Positions 20,241 to 32,500 of a stretch of 64,000 nucleotides of DNA are shown here, in pieces. Within the stretch, counting starts at the first letter, position 1; each line of letters begins with the position of its first letter. Source of the DNA: Calocera cornea HHB12733 (taxonomy: Eukaryota > Basidiomycota > Dacrymycetes > Dacrymycetales > Dacrymycetaceae); NCBI GenBank assembly GCA_001632435.1, contig KV423956.1:60865-124864 (forward strand), read 5' to 3'. The position numbers were made by a program, and so were the translations under genes. The notes under the pieces are model-generated. The model had not been told where the DNA came from and did not search any database. It saw only the letters and a program-made list of their open reading frames with translations.

Positions 20241-21186
20241 TCACTTTTCCTTCTTCTTCTGCCCGTTCTCCATCCTGAACTGCACCGGCTTCGTGGGAGA
20301 GGGCGGCTGGGACGCCGACGTCCGGGGGGAGGTGGAGATCTGGCTGGTGATGGTGCTGATAGGCGCCAAGGGCGAGTTCGGGCCCGTCGAGGCCCCCCCA
20401 CTAGCCATCTGCTTGCTCTTCCTCCCCGGTCCGCGGCGGTTGGGCGGCCCAGGCTGGTAGAAGCAGTCGCGCTCGCGCAGGGAACAGTTGCCGCACTGCG
20501 GACGGTTGCCATCACAGCGGAGCTTCCTCTCTGCGAGACAGGCCCGTGAACATCAGCATATATGCCCACATGTAGATGAGTCAGGAGGACGCACCACGAC
20601 AGAACCTGCAGGCGACATCGATCTTCTTCTTGGCAATCTTGCCTTCCTCTCCCTCAGTGCTCATCCCCTCGGTCATCCTCCTGCGCTTGGGGACTGGCTC
20701 TCCAGGTCTCCTCAAGTGATCGTACTGCGTCTCTTGCCCAGGTAAAGGAGGAGGCATCATCCATCTTCCCTCGAAGGGAGGCGGCGGGCCCCAGCTCGGA
20801 TGCCAGTACATGGGCATGGGCGGCGCCTGCGGGTTGCCGGGGTGGTGCTGCACCGCTCCGGGAGGAGGAGGGTACCCATACATCATGGGCGGAGGGAAGG
20901 ACCCGTCCGGGTTGGGTGGTGGCGGAGGCATGTGGGGATCGAACGGCGGGTAGCCGGGGGGGACGAGGAACGGGTGTGCGCCTGGGTACGGTGGGTAGGG
21001 GTATGGTGGAGGTGGGGGCAGCGCGCGCTGTGCCTGCTGGTGCTGTTGTGGAGGTGATACGGTGGTCGTCGAGGCAGCTTTGCGGGTTGGAGAGGCGGGA
21101 GGAGGAGAGGCGGGAGGCTGCGAGGCCGTCGGGGACTCTGCAGTGCCCGCAGTCTCGTGGTCGTCTCCTTCGGGCGTCGGGGCCAT
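20241..21186 (-). CDS. Zn2Cys6 zinc-cluster transcription factor, proline-rich N-terminus
   Basis: Two exons. Exon 1 (21186 to about 20595) starts MAPTPEGDDHETAG and is dominated by Pro/Tyr/Gly stretches. It ends KKKIDVACRFCR. The intron of about 60 nt (donor GTGCGTCC) leads to RKLRCDGNRPQCGNCSLRER and DCFY. The six cysteines have spacing C-x2-C-x6-C-x6-C-x2-C-x6-C, exactly the Gal4-type binuclear cluster. The tail RRGPGRKSKQ is basic, followed by Ser/Thr/Pro and KKKEK. The cluster sits late in a protein of about 295 residues with no fungal-specific TF middle region, an arrangement common in basidiomycetes. It should bind DNA in the nucleus; its targets are unknown. Confidence 0.88.
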
Positions 21187-22077
21187 TGTTCGCGGCGATA
21201 GAGACGAGCTTATATAGGTCGGAGTGGAGGGTGCAAACCTTACGACAGGGCGGCGCTACGCAATTGAATTGGAGAATGTGACAACCGCGTGCTGCGTGTG
21301 GTCGGGGTAGGTTGTGTGGTCACGGCGCCGTCCGAGATCCGATGATGACGCAGCAACGCGTCCGGAGTCGATGATGGGCCTCCAAGTACGGGTGCAGAGT
21401 CACAAACACAAAGACAAGATCAGAGTTGCAGATTTTTGATGGGGATAGTTCAGGTTGCCAACAGGTAAACAACGCGCATTGGAAGAAAATGCGTCGGCCA
21501 CGTGTACCCCAAAGGCACAGCTTCTGGGGCATCACGCGCCTTCGCGTGATTTAGCCCAACCTGCCCTTATCGGCCATGAGAAAGGGGGGTACATCGATGT
21601 CCGTCGAAGGTACCTATCGTCTGCGCTTGTCACGCTTGGCACTTTATCGAGCCCATCCGGGCCGGCACAGGAGACGAGCAGCGGTACAGAACACGCGTTG
21701 CACGGTGATTCTTCGGGGTGGGGACTGACAGGGAGGAAGACACTAGAATCATGACTGAATAGAGCCAGGCCACAAGCATTGTTGCCGCGAGAAGGGAACA
21801 TTGTAAGCTTCAAACGCGTAGAACTCGAACAAGTCGACAACGACAACAATGCCGTGGAAGTAAAAGGAAGAAAAACATATGGAAGAAAATAAAGCGCCCG
21901 CTTATACTTCCGATTGTATATCCGGGTATAAAGGTCAGGTAAAGGAATCGTGGGCTGGGTATCCGGATTATAGAGACAGTTATTACGAGTGGCTACATGG
22001 GTGTCGTGTGTATGAAGGATATGTGAATGCGGGAACAACGCCATCACGAGCTTCGCGGATGTGTCGCGATATAAAGG
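21187..22077. other. Intergenic spacer
   Basis: Upstream of the zinc-cluster gene and downstream of the LCHN-like gene. Less GC-rich from about 21770 to 22060. No coding frame with recognisable domains and no tRNA-like structure found by eye. Confidence 0.4.
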
Positions 22078-24004
22078 TCACCAGCCGAGGAGTCCCAAGC
22101 TGAGGTCCCACCATCCCCTGCGCACGGCAACCCTGACGCCCAGGCGCTCGAGTGCAAGCCATTCCACGAACTTTGCGTCGCTGAGGCTGAGCGGTCCCAG
22201 TCTCAGTGAAAAGAGATCACGCGGAGTGAGGGTTACAGATTTCGGGGCGGGACGGCGGCGTTTCGGATTGGGGCTCGATGGCTGGCGTGACGCGGACGGG
22301 CGGGACGTGCTTCCTGATGCCGTAGTCGGGGAGGTAGTAGGGGGATTGATGAGCTCGGAAAGTGACGATAACAGCGAGACTGTGTTGTTGTGGAACTGTG
22401 CGAGGAGAAGAAGTGCTGAAGTGGCATTGTCGAGCGCGGGGTGATTCTCTGCTTCCGCTCCGGCATCGGCATCCGGCCCCTCCGCTGCCGAGAGCTGTTC
22501 TCCAGTTGGATTTCCGCTTGCCCGTCGGAGGATCTCGATCGCCTTCCTTCGCGGCGGGATGGACATCTCGCCGGCGGGCATGGAGCGCGTGGAGCCTCCG
22601 GATTCTCTACGGTGATGGCCACCTGCGCTGAACGAGGCGTGCCGCTTCGCCTGCTGGGTGTGGATACGCCGGAGGTCGTCGTCGTCTCCTTCCAGTCTGA
22701 CGTCTCCCGCGCCTGGCGCACGCCAGTTTCCAGCGATCATCCCGGCACACATCGTGCACACGTCCTCGTACATCCTCCAGGGATCTTGCCAGCCCTTGTT
22801 GGCAGCGGTGAGCCCCGCCGGGTCGGGAGGGAAATAGCGGTCGAGCGTGGACCAGAAGGGCAGGTCGGACCATGTGAAGCGGGCCGGGCGCAGGACATGC
22901 GTGTCTTTCGGCTTGGTGGGGTGCTGGATGCGAGTGGAGACGAAGAATGTCGGTCGAGGCGGGAGAGAGGTAGGCTCAGAGGAGGTGGACGGCGCGGATG
23001 CAAAGCGCGGCACGGTGGACATATCCACGATCAGGTCATACAGCTGCGGCCGCTCCAGGAAGATCGCATCCGTCGTGCAAGCGATCCACCCCTTCCCCTT
23101 CTCCCCTTCTGCCTTCAAGCGATCGATGTCGATCAGCCCCACAAGCCCAAGCACAGGCACCTTTCCGCCCCTCCCTTTGCTAAGCTCGAACGTGCCGATG
23201 TCCGCCATTGCCTGTATGCAGAAGGCGAGCATGCACGCGGGCTCGACGGCGGGATGGGTGTAGATGAGGATGCGTCGGCGGGCTAGCGCATACTTGTAGA
23301 GGAGGAGCGAGGTGGGGCCGAGATGCCGCAGGAGGCCAGGCAGGTGCGCATAGGGGTTGGAGCGCTGTGGACACGTTAGCCGCATAGATCGCTCTGCCAT
23401 ACGCCGCGTGCGTACCCCTCCTAGCCGGATCTCGTCCTCCAGATCTTCCTCATCGACCTCAGTACCGGGCACCATCTGGTATGTGCTAAAGTAGTCCGAG
23501 AGCGACTTCGTGTTGATGCCGTCCTGCTGGAGGTCCACCAGCTTTCGCAAGCTCTCGACATGCAGCCACGGCCGGGGTCGCGTACTCTCCTCTGCACTGC
23601 TATCAGACCAAGCCAGCATTGGTAGCGCATATACGTACCTAGAAGCACCCCCAACGCGCCTAGCTTGAACCCCCGCTGACCGGCTTCGTCCGTCTTCACT
23701 CTGCGAAAGACGCACACGCCCTCCCGCGAGCCCTTGGTAAAGTAGATCACATCCTCGTCAACTACGTGCAGTCCACTTGGAAGGGTGGAAAACTCGACGC
23801 CATCTAGTGATATATCTATATGAAGCAATGTCAGTAAATAGCAACGCAGCGCAGTCGCTGTTGAGGCGCACCATCTGATGCCGTAACGCTCCAGTCCACC
23901 ACGTTGCCTTTCGTAGGATGAAAGCTTGTCTTGAACACCGCGCACAGATCTCTATCCGGCGAGCGCACATCTCTACTCGAGCTTTCCTCGAGGTCGGGCG
24001 CCAT
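22078..24004 (-). CDS. LCHN/DENND11-like protein (DUF4484 family)
   Basis: Exon 1 starts MAPDLEESSSRDVRSPDRDL at 24004, then LCAVFKTSFHPTKGNVVDWS. Exon 2 continues ISLDGVEFSTLPSGLHVVDE and DVIYFTKGSREGVCVFRRVK. Next come RPWLHVESLRKLVDLQQDGI, then NPYAHLPGLLRHLGPTSLLL, LARRRILIYTHPAVEPACML and VPVLGLVGLIDIDRL. The ribbon 'F-S-x-LPSGLH...D-x-x-YF' and the later 'RRRIL' and 'GLIDIDRL' elements match the LCHN proteins, a DENN-related family thought to act in membrane traffic. Length is about 600 residues. The C-terminal third has a Ser/Pro/Arg-rich insert (about 22350-22640) before the conserved end LFSLRLGPLSLSDAKFVEWL. Four short introns in the first part keep frame. Confidence 0.75.
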
Positions 24005-24646
24005 ACTACGAGAAAGTGGCTCGAGAGCGGAAGGCTTGAAGGAAGGCAAGGGCGAAATGAGGGCCGACGGCGCGTGGAGGAAGGGACTCCCTCGAGGTCG
24101 CGTTCTTGGCGGACGCGGATGTGCAGTGGCTCCTTTGGACAAAGCCACGTCAGTGGCAGACGATCCTGGCCGCCTTTGTTCGTGATTTTTTTCTTTCTGG
24201 AAATGGCGGCACTACAAATCAGAAACCCCGCAGCAATGGCGAACTCTACAGCTTGACGAATGATCTAGGTTATGAGTCGGAGCGACGCTGCGGATCAGGT
24301 CTGCTCCCGCTAATGACCTTGCTGTACGGATCAGCGGTGGGGCTACTCCTCGAACTTCGGACGGATGTTACCTGCTCGAGTATTCTCGAAGACTATATAT
24401 AGTCTAGTGGTGCATGACTGGTATCTCTTTGCATTTACAGCCTCATGGAGTGCTCGCCCGATCCCTTATTGCTCAGGCCATCATGCTGCTTACGGATCCG
24501 GCATGGACTAGAGATCGCCCCGCGAACTGGGTGAGACAGGGAGCTAACTCGGGATGTCTTATATCGGCATCAATACTATGCAAACCGCCCCGTCTTCCCT
24601 TCACGACTCTCCTCATCTCAATGCCTGACAACCACCACGCACACAC
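24005..24646. other. Divergent promoter region
   Basis: Lies between the LCHN-like gene (minus) and the membrane-protein gene (plus). No gene supported. Pyrimidine-rich tracts appear near 24590-24640, close to the downstream start. Confidence 0.35.
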
Positions 24647-26862
24647 ATGCACATCCCCAACAACAGCCGCCGCCCGCCTCCAGCCCAGGTCCGCCATGCC
24701 CACAGCAGCACGTCCGCAACAGTCGAGGATGGCCCAGCACGCCCAGCACGCCCCTCATCCCTTCTCATCCGTGCGTCCTCTATCGTGCGATCGTATATCC
24801 GCATGACAGCCCGACTCGTCCTCGCAGCACTCGCACTAGGCGCAGCACTCGTTCTTGCCTTCACTGGGCTCGTTGCGCTCGTAGTTTTCCAGTGCCGGGC
24901 AAGGAAGAAGAAGGCGAGGAGACGTAACCGTGCGCAGAGCGGGGAGAGCTTCGCCTGCGCCGGAGAAACACAAGCTCGGCCTCGGCCTTTGGCTTGGATC
25001 AACCAGTCTCGAGGCACTGCGAACAGCTCCGACTCAGTGGAGCACAAACCACTTTCGCCCGAGTTCACGACGCCTCCACCCGCATATACCGATACAGTCC
25101 CGGTAGTGCTCACCACGGCCATGTCCTTGACCTTGCCTCGGGCACTGATGGACGACCTTGCACTTCGTCCGCGTGCCCTAACTTTGCCGGGTGCATCTCA
25201 GGCCACTGCTCCTCCAGTGCTTCCCGCCGTGGCGCCGTCGAAATCCTTCCTGGAGCTTCTGAGCGCGGCTGGCCTCCGCAACAGCATACAAGATGTAGAA
25301 CGTAAGTGGTTGTCAACTGGTTCATGCCTGCAAGAGCTCATATGCGTACGAAAGAAGCGCATATATCCGGCATCGATGACGATGACAAGGGGTTGAGATA
25401 TGCCAACTACGCTGACAGTGGAACTGCTGAGCTGGAGGTCGTTTCCTCCTATGCTAGCGAGTTCGGTGACGATGGTACAGCTTCCCGGTCTTGTCTCTCC
25501 GGGAACCTGACGTTGATCCCTATCTTAGACAACCAAACCCAATACGAAGACTACGGATGGGCGTTCGCTCAGTCGCGTTCATCTCGGACCAATGTGCGCG
25601 ACAGCTATCAGAGCTCCGAGCTCGCGTACTTGCAGGACATTTCCGAAGTTCCTGACAGCCGCCCTGGTTCTGTGTATGCCTCCAACCGCTACTCTCGATA
25701 CACCCAAGTGCGCTCCAACACCAAGGAGAGCGCGGGCAGTGTCGAGTCCGACCTTCTCACTCGCCTGACGCCCGAGCCTCTCACGCCACTCACTGCCGAA
25801 CCTGGCGGGATGCGCTCAAACTGGTCGTTCCCCGGTCAAGACGCACGCGATATGCCCTCCCTGCAGCAGCGGTACCTTGCTTCTCTGGAAGAGGATCAGC
25901 CGATCAAGCTCGAGCTCCCTCAGCGCCCTGTTCGAGAACGCTCGACTACCCTTCCTCCCCAAGGCACAATCCTGCATCATCTTGTCAATCCCATGTACAA
26001 CCCCGCTGCAGCGCGCAGCGCAAAGGGACACAAGCGGTCCAGGTCGTCGGGCTCACTCAGCTCAGCCTCCAGTGGGCCACCGCTCGCGATGGGCCTGGGC
26101 ATGGTTGGGCTCGGCCTTACGCTTGGTGCTACATTACAGAGTGGCACGGGCCTGCGGCGGCTTTCATTGGTGCCCGAAGAGGAGAACACGTCCAGCGGCT
26201 CCTTGCAGGTGCCGGAGTCGATCTACATCCCAACCGCTACTCGTACGCGCAGGAACACGCATCGCCGCTCGCAGAGCACGCCAGTGACTCGGCCGCTCCT
26301 GTCGCTCATCGCGTCGAACCCGACTCTTCCGCATCATCGACGCACGCCCTCGCCCACGTTCTCGGAAACCCCAACTTTCTCCACCGGTCGCAGCAGCTCG
26401 CCCCAGTTCTTCTCTCCTCTGCTCAGCACGCCATCCACCGTAGGCCCAGAAACGCCAGTCTTCTCCTTCCCGCCTGAATCCACGCATACACGCGCGCGTT
26501 CAGAAACGCTCTCATCTGTCGATACAGACCTGACCATCAAGATCTACTACTCTGCCAAGGGACACGTCGACCCCTCGCGTAACTCGTACTTCGACACCAG
26601 CGCAGAGACGGTCAAGTTCCGCCTTCCCCGAACGGCGGTGTTCGGCGAGCTGTGCATCAAGGCCTGGGAGAAGCTCGGCGTGGCTGTCAAACTGCTGATG
26701 TATGATGAGACTGAGGTTGACGAGGAGGGCATGATGAATGTTGACGCATGTGCTCAGGGTAAGGAGGTCGGTGCGGAGGAGTGGAGGGACGTCTGCGAGC
26801 GGGCTCAGAACAGGGTGTACTTCTGGGCGCAGGAAGCCGGTATCAGCATCAACACGCCATGA
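24647..26862 (+). CDS. Single-pass membrane protein with Ser-rich cytoplasmic region, unknown
   Basis: Two exons. Near the start MTARLVLAALALGAALVLAF continues TGLVALVVFQCRARKKKARR, one hydrophobic helix followed by a basic stop-transfer stretch. A long Ser/Thr/Pro-rich middle follows. The exon change is at about 25297-25354 (donor GTAAGT, ending ...VE; next exon AHISGIDDDDKGL). The conserved-looking C-terminus LTIKIYYSAKGHVDPSRNSY, FRLPRTAVFGELCIKAWEKL and LLMYDETEVDEEGMMNVDAC has the look of a small ubiquitin-fold/PB1-like domain, but I cannot name it. Total about 720 residues. The start is either Met 24647 or Met 24803 directly before the helix. It may be a plasma-membrane or vesicle protein. 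Confidence 0.65.
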
Positions 26863-26978
26863 GTGTAATAGTCTCTCAGTTCTGTACCATTTATCATTGC
26901 CGTTGTTACATCGCGTTCCACTGTATCCTCTACATTGCACACCAGTTATTATCACATTTCCAGCCTCCAGTCCCACCT

Positions 26979-28510
26979 TTACAGCGTCGTCTTTGCCATT
27001 GCGGTTTCCAAGTCCACGGGATCTGCTACGGATGTCGAGATGGAGACTCCCACCACTTTCCCATGTGGATCAAAGTCGTCGATCCCGGGCCACCTCTCTA
27101 CGCCCAGAGCTCGTTCTATTCTTGCAAGTCCGATCACCAAGTAGTCCTTCCTCGTCGCGAATGTGATCCTGAACCAGCCCGGTACCGGGTAGTTGAACGC
27201 GCTGGAGCTTCCCAGGAAGACCTTATTCGCAAGCAATTGTTCGAACAGGGCGAGATCCTTCCCCCTTCCCCCATCCTCCTCAATGGAGGGCAGCTTGTTC
27301 CCCCTCAAGTCCTTGTTGTTGAAAAACCTCCTAAAGTCCGCCAGCAGGAAGTGCCCCGCGTTCGAGGGGATGTACGTGATATCGTGGAACTTGAGCCACG
27401 ACGTCGTGTAGTGGTACGCCTCCTGCAGCCGGCGCACGTTCTCTTTCTGGAACTTGGCGAAGTATGCTTCGTCCTCGAGGATCGAAGACCAAGCGACCGC
27501 GGACGGCGAGGCGACCTTCATAAACAGGCCGGTGGACTTGACGGCTGCAAGCAGGGACGCGTTGTGCTGCGATATGAGGGCGGCCGCGCGCATGCCGTTG
27601 CAGCAGAAGTCTTTCGACATACCGTACAGCACGTGCACGCGGGCGGGGTCGCATCGCGCTTCCTTCAGGAAGTCGATCGAGAACACGCTGACGAACGGCT
27701 CGGGGTCCTGGTTGTCTGCAGTGGAGAAGACCGAGTAGGCATACACTTCGTCGGAGATCAGATGCAGGTTGTGTCGCTGGCAGAAAGACGCGTAGGCGAG
27801 GATTGTCGAGCGCGGATAGCACGCCCCGAGTGGGTTGTGCGGGTTGCAGAGGATCACCGCGCGCACTTTCGTTCCTTCGGCCTCTGCCTGCTGCAGGGCG
27901 GACTCGAATTTGTCGAGAGAAGCAGGCCCGAACCGGTCTTCCGGGTCGACAAACACAGGGATGGGCACAACCCCGCAACGCGCGTTCAGGTCGCTGGTGA
28001 ATCCTGCATAGTACGGCGCAGCAATCAGTACCCCCGTGCCCGCATCGGCGATATGAAACGCGAGCATGTCGATGACCGCGCTGACGCCCGCGCCGAAGAC
28101 GATGTCTTCCGGTTTGATAGGCGTGAGGGGGCTGAACGCCCCTCCCGGTCGGTTGAGAAACCCCGCGAGCGCCTTCCCCAGGCGGACGGAGCCACTCAGG
28201 TCCGTACCGTACGTAAAGTCCACGTCGGTCAGAGCGAGTTGCTTATTGTAGTACGCCGCCTGCTCCTCATGCATGAGCGTGTTCTCGGCCAGGCCCAGAG
28301 AGAGCCAACCGTCCGGGTTCGTCTCCGGGTGGTAGCCGTCGTTGAATATGTGGTGCGAGAGCTGGACGAACTCGGAGATGCCCGCAAGCGCTTCGAGCCC
28401 GCGGGAGGACAGTTCCGGGGCTGCACACCAATCAACATGGGTTGCTTCACAAATGAGAGAGAGAAACAGAGGAAATTACCGGCGAGTTTACCCTCTGGCT
28501 CGTCTGCCAT
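26979..28510 (-). CDS. PLP-dependent aminotransferase class I/II, ACC-synthase-like
   Basis: A short exon 1 (MADEPEGKLA, ATG at 28508-28510) is joined by an intron of about 85 nt to PELSSRGLEALAGISEFVQL, then LAENTLMHEEQAAYYNKQL. Further on are DIVFGAGVSAVIDMLAFHIA, LIAAPYYAGFTSDL, CNPHNPLGACYPRS (substrate/PLP NP motif), HLISDEVYAYSVF (Asp and Tyr of the cofactor pocket), LYGMSKDFCCNGMRAAAL (Schiff-base Lys and Arg) and GWFRITFATRKD. This order and the 'SKDF..NG-R' block are those of fungal 1-aminocyclopropane-1-carboxylate-synthase-like enzymes, which use S-adenosylmethionine or act as general aminotransferases. Which applies here cannot be read from sequence. Length is about 490 residues, as usual. 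The stop is at 26979. It is convergent with the membrane-protein gene, with about 115 bp between stops. Confidence 0.85.
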
Positions 28511-28721
28511 GTTGACGCGATATGGTCGTGCGGACACGAGGGCGCCTCACTGACTCAGGGCTCACCGGCTACTTCGGTACGTCATTCTTCCACTGCTTAG
28601 CTAAGCATCGATGTTGATCAGCCTCGGAGCCCAGCCAGTCATCTCCTTTACATTCCAACATTATATCGTTAGATTCATTCAAGCCGTCCAATACTGCAGC
28701 CACTATGCAGGATATTCTGCA

Positions 28722-30130
28722 TTAGCCCGGCCTCGCCCAATTGCTCGCCGGCCCCGTCCTCAGCCCACCGGCCGCCCTCGCCCGATCCATAATTCCGTCC
28801 GCCGTCCCCCTCCTGCTCAAGTCAATCTCCTCCTCTTCCTCCTCTCCCTCGTCCTCGTCCGCATACTCATCATCGTCCACATCCCCGTCATCAACCGGTG
28901 TCGTGTCCTCCTCTTCTGCCCACCTCATCCCTGTTCCCCTCGCTCCCGCTCCAGCACGCTCGTTGAGCGACAGGTCAGCCATGAACTTGCCCATGTTGCC
29001 TTCCTGCCGATCAAGCTCTTTGGCTGCTTTTTCAGACTGAAGACGAGTGAGCTCAGGCAGGTAATCCTTCATGTATTCTTCTCGCGCTACCGAGACGGCC
29101 GTGAAGAAGTCGTCTATCCCGTCCCCGGTGAGGGAGGACACACCGACCGCCTGCATCGTTTGTCAGTACATGGAGAACGGCAAGAAACAGCCCACGCACA
29201 TTCAGATGCTTGTAAAACTCATCCAGCACCAAGCTCATCGAGTTCATCAAGCTGTTCATATACGTCGCCTCGCCCCTCCCGCCGCGGTCCTCGAACTCCC
29301 CGCCCCCCTCCTCCTCCTGCGCCCCGCCGCTCGCGAGCGCCGCCTGGTAGCTCTCGAAATCGCGCATCCACTCGATCGCGAAGTCGTGGCTCCGTACGTC
29401 CGTCTTGTTAAAGACGAGCAGGAAGGGGAGACGCGTTTTGTACAGGATCGAGCACGCGTAGAGCATGTTGGACATGAACGTTGCAGGGGCTGTCGTCCGG
29501 GGAGTGTCGATTATGTACGCTACGACCGTTGGGAAGGAGGCGGCCACCGCATCTGTTATTATCGCACCGGACGCAGACCAGGTGAAGATCTCAATTTGTC
29601 CCGGAGTATCGAGAACAATATAGCTGTTTCCCGCATCAGCGCCCTCCCCTTCGACTTCGCCGGCAGAGAGTGACTCACTCGACCTCCTCCGCCCTCCTCT
29701 CCATCAGCCCGAGCACCTGGTCAAACTTGGTCGTAAACAGGTTGAGCGCCGTCAAGATCCCCCCATTCGGGCCGAGATTGTACTGCCGCATGACCTCCTT
29801 GTAGTCCACCGTGTCACGGATATCCACGTTCGCCTCGTACGGCATGTGCGCTACGGCGGGGTCCAGGTTGACGATGTACGGCGCGCGGCGAGGGAGCTCG
29901 GGTCCTTTGCCTTTCTGTTCTGATGCAGCTGGCAGGTCTCCAGTTGTAGGGCCACTTGATGGAGGGGAGGTGGAAGAGGAGGGCATGACACCGGGCGTGT
30001 GTAAGTACGAATTCAGCCGCTGCACGAACGTCGTCTTCCCAGACCCCGCCATGCCGATTGTGATGATGACAGTGGGCTTTTTCGCGGCTTCGGCGGCCGC
30101 TGCGGAGGTGGACGGTGTTGGGTCGGCCAT
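28722..30130 (-). CDS. GPN1: GPN-loop GTPase 1 (Npa3/XAB1 homologue)
   Basis: Starts [20 protein letters not shown] at 30130, then [20 protein letters not shown] (P-loop), [40 protein letters not shown] and [16 protein letters not shown] (the family-defining Gly-Pro-Asn loop). After an intron come [20 protein letters not shown] (switch II), and later LLVFNKTDV (NKxD). Exons end in [20 protein letters not shown] and a Glu/Asp-rich tail to NWARPG. GPN1 works with GPN3 in the cytoplasm to assemble and import RNA polymerase II. Length is about 400 residues as expected. There is a Ser/Pro/Thr insert between P-loop and G2 (about 29930-30000). It is divergent from the prefoldin gene. Confidence 0.93.
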
Positions 30131-30437
30131 GTTCAGAGCGCTCGGCAGTAGTCCTACTGAGAGAAGAAAATGCGAGGGAACGAAGAGATGGTGAAAGGAG
30201 AGCAGAGGTGCGGAAGAGAGCGCCGGTGGCAGGCAGCCAAACGACGGCAGCCCTGAGAGCGAAATTATCCTTACGTAACCGCCTTCGACGCGTGAAATCC
30301 ACGCCACAGGCGAATGAAATCCGTGCACACCTTCCACCCACCTCGAAGCACACGACCTGCGCATCCTCTTACATTCTTGCACTTTACGATACCCTGTCAC
30401 GCATTCGTTATCTCGATTCCACTTGAGAGGGCGCAAT
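30131..30437. promoter_or_regulatory. Shared promoter region, GPN1 / prefoldin 5
   Basis: 307 bp between two divergent start codons of two chaperone/assembly genes. No TATA-like element stands out. Confidence 0.4.
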
Positions 30438-31103
30438 ATGTCACAACAGCCGGCACAGACGATCTCCGTGACGGACCTCGACCTCCCCCAGCTGCAGGAC
30501 GTGAAGCGACAACTGGACGAGGTACGGCCCTCCCTTCTGCCCCATTCCCACTGTTCTAACATCCACCTAGGAGCTTACCCACCTTACCAACTCGTTTGCT
30601 CAACTCAAACAAGCACACTCAAAGTTCAAGACCTGCCTGGACTGCGTGAAGGAGGTCCGACCCGGGAACGCCCGTACGTCCTCTTCCTGCGCACTTTTGG
30701 CATGATGCTCATGGGATGTGGTGCGAAGGAAAAACTATCTTAGTGCCGCTGTCGAGCTCGCTTTACGTGAATGGGAAGCTGAGCAATCCTGAGAAAGTGC
30801 TGATTGATGTGGGCACTGGGTATTATGTGTCTAAGGTACGCTGCACTCCTCGCCTACGCACCCATTACCATTCCCCGCCTTGTATCTTTCAAGGTTACCC
30901 TCCTGTCACAAGAAATCACGCTAATCACCCAGCAGACACGAGACCAAGCCTCCGTGCACTATCAGCAAAAGATCGAGTTCGTCGAGAACAACCTCAAGAC
31001 GGTCCAAGCCGCGGTCGAGAAGAAGCAGGAGAACCTGAACATGGTCATCCAGGTCATCCAGATGCGCGTCGGGCAGGCCGCGCAGGCGCCGAAGGAGCGG
31101 TGA
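30438..31103 (+). CDS. GIM5: Prefoldin subunit 5 (Gim5)
   Basis: Exon 1 [20 protein letters not shown] and DVKRQLDE is followed by an intron to [20 protein letters not shown]. Another leads to [17 protein letters not shown] and [14 protein letters not shown]. The last exon is [20 protein letters not shown], ending [14 protein letters not shown]. Two helical coiled-coil arms flank the beta-hairpin 'VPLTxSLYVxGx[10 protein letters not shown]', diagnostic for the alpha-type prefoldin subunit 5. It acts in the hexameric cytosolic chaperone that hands actin and tubulin to CCT. Length is about 155 residues, normal. Intron at about 30836-30935. Confidence 0.92.
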
Positions 31104-31268
31104 GGTACTTCTGGTTCGGGTTGCTGGGCTGCGGGGCTGCAGAGATGGGAGGTTGCGGCGGGAGAGGGGAGGTGTAGGATATGAATGCCGTAATGAGATG
31201 CTTCATCCAACCATGCTCCGCTTGCGCCCACGTAGCCGCACTATGACCTGATGAGTACGGAAACGCAG

Positions 31269-32145
31269 CTATACAACACGCAGCGCACCTTCCTCCAACC
31301 TCTTATAGATCGGGGGCCAAGCCTTCCCCATACCCTTGCTATACGCCTCCAGCACCCCGCCAAACAAGCTCTCGCTATCCGGGTGCGTGCTCGCAAACGC
31401 CCGCTCAAGTACATACAGGTCCACCGCCTTGTCCTCCACGAGCAGTGACGTGCTTGACAGCCCAAAGTCGATCAGCACTATCTCGGATGTTTGCGAGGGG
31501 GAGGGGAGACGGCGCAGCATCATGTTGGACGTTGTGAGGTCGCCGTGGATGATGTCGGCGCGGTGCATCTTGGAGATTTCGAGCCCGATGAGGCGCATGA
31601 TCTCGTCTGCTCTCAATCAGTGCATCCCTCCTTGCTGCTTGCAGTGACGACGTACCTTGCGTGATCCCAAAGCTCTGCAGCAGCCGCTCTCCCTCCCTCA
31701 CCAGCTCCTCCACATCCGCCTCCTCATCCTCATCCTCATCCTCCGCCTCCGCGCCCCCACCAAGCACTTTTCTCACGCTGGCGCCCTCGATCCACTCGAC
31801 CCCTAGCACGCCGACCGCCGCATCCACCAGCCTGACCCCCGGCACACGCACGCCCGCGCGCTGGCACCGCACCAGCGCCCGTGCCTCCATCTGCACGCGT
31901 GTGCGGGTGATCTGGGCGTCCAGAGTCGGGTGGCGGTATGATTTGGTAAAACGGTGCTTGAGCAGGATCGGCTCGGGGAAGGGCGGAGAGAGGTAGACTT
32001 TCTGTGAGCGGGTGTCAGGACTCATGTATGCAAGGGAAGGGGGAGACAAGCCTACCGCTTCGGCTCCCTGCTGGATGAGCTGTGAGCACTCAATGAGCTT
32101 CAGCGTTGGAGATAGCCCTTTACTGGGCCGACCGTTGGCAGACAT
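31269..32145 (-). CDS. BUD32: KEOPS/EKC complex atypical kinase Bud32
   Basis: Starts MSANGRPSKGLSPTLKLIEC at 32145. It continues QLIQQGAEAV and, after an intron, KVYLSPPFPEPILLKHRFTK, SYRHPTLDAQITRTRVQMEA, RALVRCQRAGVRVPGVRLVD and LGVEWIEGASVRKVLGG. An acidic insert (EDEDEDEEADVEE) follows. The last exon has ISKMHRADIIHGDLTTSNMM (catalytic loop) and VLIDFGLSSTSLLVEDKAVD (DFG), ending KRLEEGALRVV. The HGDLTTSN and DFGLS motifs and small size (about 265 residues) are those of Bud32/PRPK, the ATPase of KEOPS that supports tRNA t6A37 formation. The usual basic C-terminal tail (RLRGRKR) is replaced by RLEEGALRVV, which is slightly odd. Confidence 0.92.
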
Positions 32146-32500
32146 GGCGGCTATATGCAGGTATTATTCCAGACGATTACCTACGAGTCACGGTCCAGCG
32201 CCTCGAGCCATCTTGGTGGTAGTGGCTGTGCTCATTACCAAACAACCATGCTTCCTGACCGATCATTATTGGTCGTGTGCACAATAAATAGTCTTCTCTG
32301 TCCCATCTATTGTCATACTGACACGCCGATCCCTCTCAGAAGCGTTGTTGAGAAAATCCCCGGGATCTACAAATACAGCATACATGTTGAGTGTTGTACA
32401 CCAACGCGTTCCTCCCCCTCTATAGCTCGAACTCAAAGAAGCAAAACACGCAAGCCTAATCAGTCAGTCATCTGGGGTCGTTATCGTCGGTAGCACGTCA

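Noticed and set aside
26781..28553. 590-codon plus-strand frame
   Set aside because: Antisense to the aminotransferase with its intact PLP motifs; Arg/Val/Gly-rich shadow composition.
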